In this document: in pieces, positions 6,845-10,049 of the stretch | How positions within the stretch are numbered: position 1 is the first letter of the stretch | Layout of the letters: the number at the start of each line of letters is the position of its first letter | NCBI GenBank assembly: GCA_030036975.1 | Contig: JASHSE010000191.1 | Location: forward strand, 1-10,049 | Length of the DNA stretch: 10,049 nucleotides | Direction: 5' to 3' | From: Xanthobacteraceae bacterium | GTDB lineage: Bacteria; Pseudomonadota; Alphaproteobacteria; Rhizobiales; Xanthobacteraceae | Position numbers and translations under genes: made by a program | Notes under the pieces: generated by a model | What the model was told of the DNA's origin: nothing | Database searches by the model: none | Seen by the model: the letters and a program-made list of their open reading frames with translations, nothing else

Positions 6845-9265
6845 CTACGTGCGCAGCACGCCGCCGGTGCGCTTGCCGACTTCGGCGACGATTTTCGCCG
6901 CGAGCGCTTCGATCTCCGCGTCCGTCATGGTCCGCTCGCGCGGCTGCAGCGTTACTTCGATGGCGATGGATTTCTTGCCGGGCTCGATGCCGGGTCCCTC
7001 ATAGACGTCGAACACGTTCACGGACGTAATCAGCTTGCGATCGACGCCGGCGGCGGCGCGCACCACATCGGCGGCTTTCGCACCGCGCTCGACCACGAAG
7101 GCAAAATCGCGCCGCACCGGCTGCAAGGGCGACAGATCGAGTGCCGCTTTGGCGCGCGTCGCCTTAGGCTTCGGCTCGGGGACGCGCTCGAGGATCACCT
7201 CGAAGGCGACGAGGGGACCGTCGGCCTTGAGCGCTTCCAGCGCGCTCGGATGCAGTTCGCCGAAATGGCCCAAAATATTCTGTGGCCCGATCTGGATGGT
7301 GCCGCTGCGGCCGGGATGAAACCATGGCGGCCCGCCCGGCGCGATCTGCAGCGCGGCCGGCGGCGCACCCACCGCAATGAGCGCGGCCACGGCGTCGGCC
7401 TTCGCATCGAACGCATCGACCTCGCCGTCGCGCTTGCTCCAATGCCGGCCGAGGCCCGACGGTTTGGCCAGCGCGCGCCGCACGCTCGCTGCAGCGGTGA
7501 GCTGATCGGCCGGTTTGTCGCCGCGAAAGATTTGTCCCACTTCAAACAGCCCGACGTCGACAAACCCGCGATCGGCATTCTTTTGTGCTGCCGCGATCAA
7601 CCCTGGAATGAGGCTCGGGCGCATGTCGGATAGGTCGGCGGCGATCGGATTGGCCAAGGCCAGCTCCGGCTTGCCGCCGCCGAACAACGCGGCCTGCTTT
7701 TTGTCGATGAACGACCACGTCACGGCCTCGACCAGATTGCGCGCGGCCAGCGCGCGCTTGGCCTTGCGGGTGCGCAGCTGGATCGGCGTGAGCACCGGCT
7801 TGCGCGGCGTCTCACCGCGGGGAAACGGCGTCGACGGCACGCGATCGACGCCGGCGATGCGCACCACCTCCTCGACGATATCGGCCTTGCCTTGCACGTC
7901 GGCACGCCACGACGGCACGGCGATTTTGATCCGCTCGCCCTGGCCGGCGACGAAAAAGCCGAGCCGCTCGAGGACGCCGCGCATTTCCGGCAGCGGCACC
8001 GCCAGGCCGGACAGGCGTTTGAGCTCCGAGAGCGGAAAATCGATGATGCGCTCAGGCGGCTGCGCGTCGCCGGCGACAGTGATCTGCGACGGCGTGCCGC
8101 CGCACAGATCGAGCACCATGCGGGTGGCGAGTTCGAGACCGGGCACCATGAAGGCCGGATCGACGCCGCGCTCGAAGCGGTAGCTGGCGTCGGAATGGAT
8201 GCCGAGCTTGCGACTGGTATGCGCGATGTTGGCCGGCTCCCACAGCGCCGATTCGATGAGCACGTCGGTGGTCGCCTCGGAGCAGCCGGTCTTTTCGCCG
8301 CCCATGATGCCGGCGAGCGATTCGACGCCGGCTTCGTCGGCGATCACGCACATGGTTTCGTCGAGCGTGTAGGTCTTGCCGTCGAGCGCCAGCAGCGTCT
8401 CGTTTGGCCGGCCGCGCCGCACGGTGAGGCTTCCCCGCACTTTGCCGGCGTCGAACACGTGCAGCGGCCGGCCGCGGTCGTAAGTGACGAAGTTGGTGAT
8501 ATCGACCAGCGCGTTGATCGGACGCAGCCCGATCGCGATAAGCCGCCGCTGCAGCCATTCCGGCGAAGGGCCGTTCTTGACGCCGCGAATGAGCCGCAGC
8601 CCGAAAGCCGGGCACAGCGACGGCGTGGCGCCGAAGTCGAGCGTCACCGTCACCGGAGCGGGAAACTCGCCCTTCACCGGCTTGATCGCCGGGTCATTGA
8701 AGCGTTCCATGTCGGCGGCGGCGAGATCGCGGGCGATGCCGTGCACGCCGGTGCAATCGCCGCGGTTCGGCGTCAGGTTGATCTCGATCATCGCATCGTC
8801 GAGCCCGGCCCAGTGCGCGTAATTAGCGCCGACCGGCGCATCCTCCGGCAGGTCGATGATGCCTTCGTGGTTGTCGGAGATTTGCAGCTCGAACTCGGAC
8901 ACCAGCATGCCGCGGCTCTCGATGCCGCGAATGGTGCCGACTGCAAGCGTCATGTTCTTGCCGGGGATGAACGCGCCGGGCGGCACGAACACGCCCTTCA
9001 TGCCGGTGCGCGCATTGGGCGCGCCGCACACCACCTGGATCGGCTTGCCGTCGCCGGTATCGACTATGCAGACGCGCAGCCGGTCGGCATTCGGATGCTG
9101 CCTGGCTTCGATGACGCCGGCAATGACGAACGGCGCCAACAGCTTGCCTTTGTCGTCGATGCGCTCGACCTCGAGCCCGATCATGGTCAGCTTGCCGGCA
9201 ATCTCGCCGAGCGAGCGATCGGTGTCGAGATGCTCTTTGAGCCAGGCCAGGGTGAATTTCATCAT
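6845..9265 (-). CDS. pheT: Phenylalanine-tRNA ligase beta subunit
   Basis: A protein of 806 residues, full length for the bacterial beta subunit, which with PheS forms the cytoplasmic alpha2-beta2 enzyme that charges tRNA-Phe (EC 6.1.1.20). The N-terminus MKFTLAWLKEHLDT is diagnostic. A tRNA-binding EMAP-like domain spans about 40-150 (PNADRLRVCIVDTGDG, VVCGAPN). The B3/B4 editing region follows at about 210-390 (RPINALVDITNFVTYDRGRP, SDASYRFERGVDP), then a B5 domain at about 405-480 (VPSWRADVQGKADIVEEVVR), a synthetase-like core to about 700, and a C-terminal anticodon-binding FDX-ACB domain at about 710-805 (VRRDFAFVVERG). No truncation or frameshift is seen. The start is one of two adjacent ATGs (9265 or 9262); GGGG seven bases before 9265 favours the first. 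That ATG overlaps the DUF559 stop codon as ATGA, implying translational coupling. Confidence 0.97.
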   Translation of the reverse strand: MMKFTLAWLKEHLDTDRSLGEIAGKLTMIGLEVERIDDKGKLLAPFVIAGVIEARQHPNADRLRVCIVDTGDGKPIQVVCGAPNARTGMKGVFVPPGAFIPGKNMTLAVGTIRGIESRGMLVSEFELQISDNHEGIIDLPEDAPVGANYAHWAGLDDAMIEINLTPNRGDCTGVHGIARDLAAADMERFNDPAIKPVKGEFPAPVTVTLDFGATPSLCPAFGLRLIRGVKNGPSPEWLQRRLIAIGLRPINALVDITNFVTYDRGRPLHVFDAGKVRGSLTVRRGRPNETLLALDGKTYTLDETMCVIADEAGVESLAGIMGGEKTGCSEATTDVLIESALWEPANIAHTSRKLGIHSDASYRFERGVDPAFMVPGLELATRMVLDLCGGTPSQITVAGDAQPPERIIDFPLSELKRLSGLAVPLPEMRGVLERLGFFVAGQGERIKIAVPSWRADVQGKADIVEEVVRIAGVDRVPSTPFPRGETPRKPVLTPIQLRTRKAKRALAARNLVEAVTWSFIDKKQAALFGGGKPELALANPIAADLSDMRPSLIPGLIAAAQKNADRGFVDVGLFEVGQIFRGDKPADQLTAAASVRRALAKPSGLGRHWSKRDGEVDAFDAKADAVAALIAVGAPPAALQIAPGGPPWFHPGRSGTIQIGPQNILGHFGELHPSALEALKADGPLVAFEVILERVPEPKPKATRAKAALDLSPLQPVRRDFAFVVERGAKAADVVRAAAGVDRKLITSVNVFDVYEGPGIEPGKKSIAIEVTLQPRERTMTDAEIEALAAKIVAEVGKRTGGVLRT

Positions 9266-9717
9266 GGGCCCGCCCCTAGCTCGGCGCTTGCAAACCCTCC
9301 CCCGCTTGCGGGGGAGGGTAGGGAGGGGGCGACGGCCTCGCCGATTGCCGCAGCAATGACGGTCCAAACTCCTTCCAGATTCCTCAGCACGTCGTGATTA
9401 CTAAACCGCAGCACCCGAAAGCCTTTAGAACGCAAAAACATGTCTCGTCGCGCGTCGCGTTGTTCGTGCGCAGTGTCGAAGTGTTGCCCACCATCAAGTT
9501 CGATGACCAGCTTGGCCGAGTGCGAAACGAAATCCACGATATAAGGCCCAATTGGAGTCTGTCGGCGGAAGCCTACATTGTTTAGACGGTGAGCCCGCAC
9601 TGCGCGCCAGATAACTTGCTCGGCTTGCGTCGAATCTCTTCGCAAGGCGCGAGCGCGCTTCCGCGCTTCCGCTGTCACGCGCCAGGTCGGCCTTTTCCTT
9701 TTCGCTCCATGGGTCAC
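9262..9717 (-). CDS. DUF559 endonuclease-like protein lying between pheS and pheT
   Basis: A protein of 151 residues from GTG 9717. It matches the DUF559 family (Vsr/PD-(D/E)XK-like nuclease fold): a basic N-terminal helix ARALRRDSTQAEQVIWRAVR (about 23-42), then FRRQTPIGPYIVDFV with Asp62, then KLVIELDGGQH with Glu73, Asp75 and His79, then a helix and FLRSKGFRVLRFSNHDVL. Asp62, Glu73 and Asp75 are the likely metal-binding residues by analogy with that fold; activity has seldom been tested in the family. Residues about 127-142 (VAPSLPSPASGGG) are encoded by a hairpin repeat and look like an added tail. The stop overlaps the pheT start. GC is about 54% over 9361-9600 by hand count, against about 67% in a 120-base sample of pheT, consistent with acquisition. 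No clear ribosome binding site precedes the GTG, so the start is less certain than the family. Confidence 0.85.
   Translation of the reverse strand: MTHGAKRKRPTWRVTAEARKRARALRRDSTQAEQVIWRAVRAHRLNNVGFRRQTPIGPYIVDFVSHSAKLVIELDGGQHFDTAHEQRDARRDMFLRSKGFRVLRFSNHDVLRNLEGVWTVIAAAIGEAVAPSLPSPASGGGFASAELGAGP
9293..9339 (-). repeat. GC-rich hairpin repeat, copy A (at the DUF559 3' end)
   Basis: Copy A has a 10-bp perfect stem (CCCTCCCCCG, loop CTTG, CGGGGGAGGG; 9295-9318) plus a flank ending at GAGGCCG on the minus strand (9339-9333). It lies inside the last codons of DUF559 and about 29 bases before the pheT start. The same element occurs inverted at 9728-9776. This type of C-rich hairpin is frequent in alphaproteobacterial genomes, where it often produces spurious peptides such as LPRLRGRVG. 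Confidence 0.9.
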
Positions 9718-9727
9718 GAATTGCGGT

Positions 9728-9776
9728 GAGGCCGATGGCCCCCTCCCTAACCCTCCCCCGCAAGCGGGGGAGGGAA
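9728..9776 (+). repeat. GC-rich hairpin repeat, copy B (between pheS and DUF559)
   Basis: The same element as copy A in the opposite orientation: GAGGCCG at 9728-9734, then a C-rich stretch, then a perfect hairpin at 9751-9774 (CCCTCCCCCG, loop CAAG, CGGGGGAGGG). It differs from A by two one-base length changes and a few substitutions near GAGGCCG. It begins 10 bases before the DUF559 GTG and ends a few bases from the pheS stop. In the operon transcript the hairpin could partly attenuate read-through from pheS, but there is no T run. Confidence 0.9.
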
Positions 9777-9780
9777 TAAG

Positions 9781-10049
9781 TTACCAGCTCAACCCGCCCG
9801 CCAGCGTCGGGAAGTCGAGCGGGCGGAAGCCGTAATGCGAAAGCCAGCGCATGTCGGCCTCGAAGAACGCGCGCAGGTCGGGCATGCCGTATTTGAGCAT
9901 GGCGATGCGGTCGATGCCCAAACCCCAGGCGAAGCCCTGGTAGACGTCGGGATCGAGGCCGCAATTCTTCAGCACGTTCGGATGCACCATGCCGCAGCCG
10001 AGAATCTCCATCCACTCGTCGCCTTCGCCGAAGCGGATTTCGCCCTTGT
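9781..10049 (-). CDS. pheS: Phenylalanine-tRNA ligase alpha subunit, C-terminal part
   Basis: The minus frame enters at the right edge and ends with TAA at 9783-9781, giving the last 88 residues or so. It reads RFGEGDEWMEILGCGMVHPN, then FAWGLGIDRIAMLKYGMPDLR and WLSHYGFRPLDFP. These are class II aminoacyl-tRNA synthetase motifs: the GxGIDRxxM segment is motif 3, which binds ATP. PheS carries the catalytic site of the alpha2-beta2 enzyme. The gene is first in the visible operon, followed by DUF559 and pheT. The ATG at 10011 is internal, not the start, because conserved codons continue upstream to the window edge. Confidence 0.96.
   Translation of the reverse strand, partial: KGEIRFGEGDEWMEILGCGMVHPNVLKNCGLDPDVYQGFAWGLGIDRIAMLKYGMPDLRAFFEADMRWLSHYGFRPLDFPTLAGGLSW

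Noticed and set aside
9266..9367. Longer pheT N-terminus starting near 9367
   Set aside because: The extension is translated repeat sequence overlapping DUF559; the conserved PheT N-terminus begins at the ATGs at 9265/9262.
7892..9397. Open frame of 501 codons on the plus strand, antisense to pheT
   Set aside because: pheT on the other strand is unmistakable; the plus translation is His-, Arg- and Asp-rich with no motifs.

Overview
The window is GC-rich, densely coding DNA typical of an alphaproteobacterium of the Hyphomicrobiales (Rhizobiales), probably a Bradyrhizobiaceae- or Xanthobacteraceae-like lineage. This rests on the protein styles (a Na+/solute-symporter histidine kinase, Rhizobiales-type PheS/PheT), frequent GTG and TTG starts, and two kinds of short palindromic intergenic repeat. 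The assignment is inferred, not proven.

Layout from left to right. (1) Positions 1-2058, minus strand: the N-terminal 686 residues of a large sensor kinase whose input half is an SLC5/PutP-like transporter, followed by a STAC-like linker and the start of a PAS domain. The catalytic half lies beyond the left edge. (2) Positions 2059-2590: a divergent intergenic region with no convincing gene. (3) Positions 2591-5071, plus strand: a large patatin-like phospholipase-type protein (TIGR03607/DUF3376 type) with a visible Ser-Asp dyad and a TTG start. (4) Positions 5267-6670, plus strand: a Tat-signal-bearing flavoprotein of the amine oxidase family. (5) Positions 6696-6840, between two convergent genes: a palindromic hairpin pair followed by a 20-bp tandem repeat grown from one of its ends. 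(6) Positions 6845-10049, minus strand: a phenylalanyl-tRNA synthetase operon in the order pheS (partial), a DUF559 endonuclease-like gene, pheT.

The most unusual structure is in the pheST operon. The DUF559 gene separates pheS from pheT and has one copy of a GC-rich hairpin repeat at each end, in opposite orientation. Its core is lower in GC than pheT. Its C-terminus runs in frame through one repeat, and its stop codon overlaps the pheT start. This resembles a small cassette (nuclease gene plus cognate palindromes) that has entered an essential operon without breaking it. By analogy with REP-associated transposases, DUF559 could be the enzyme linked to these repeats, but that is a hypothesis. 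The other genes are recognisable families, and nothing shows a shared pathway among the kinase, the patatin and the flavoprotein.
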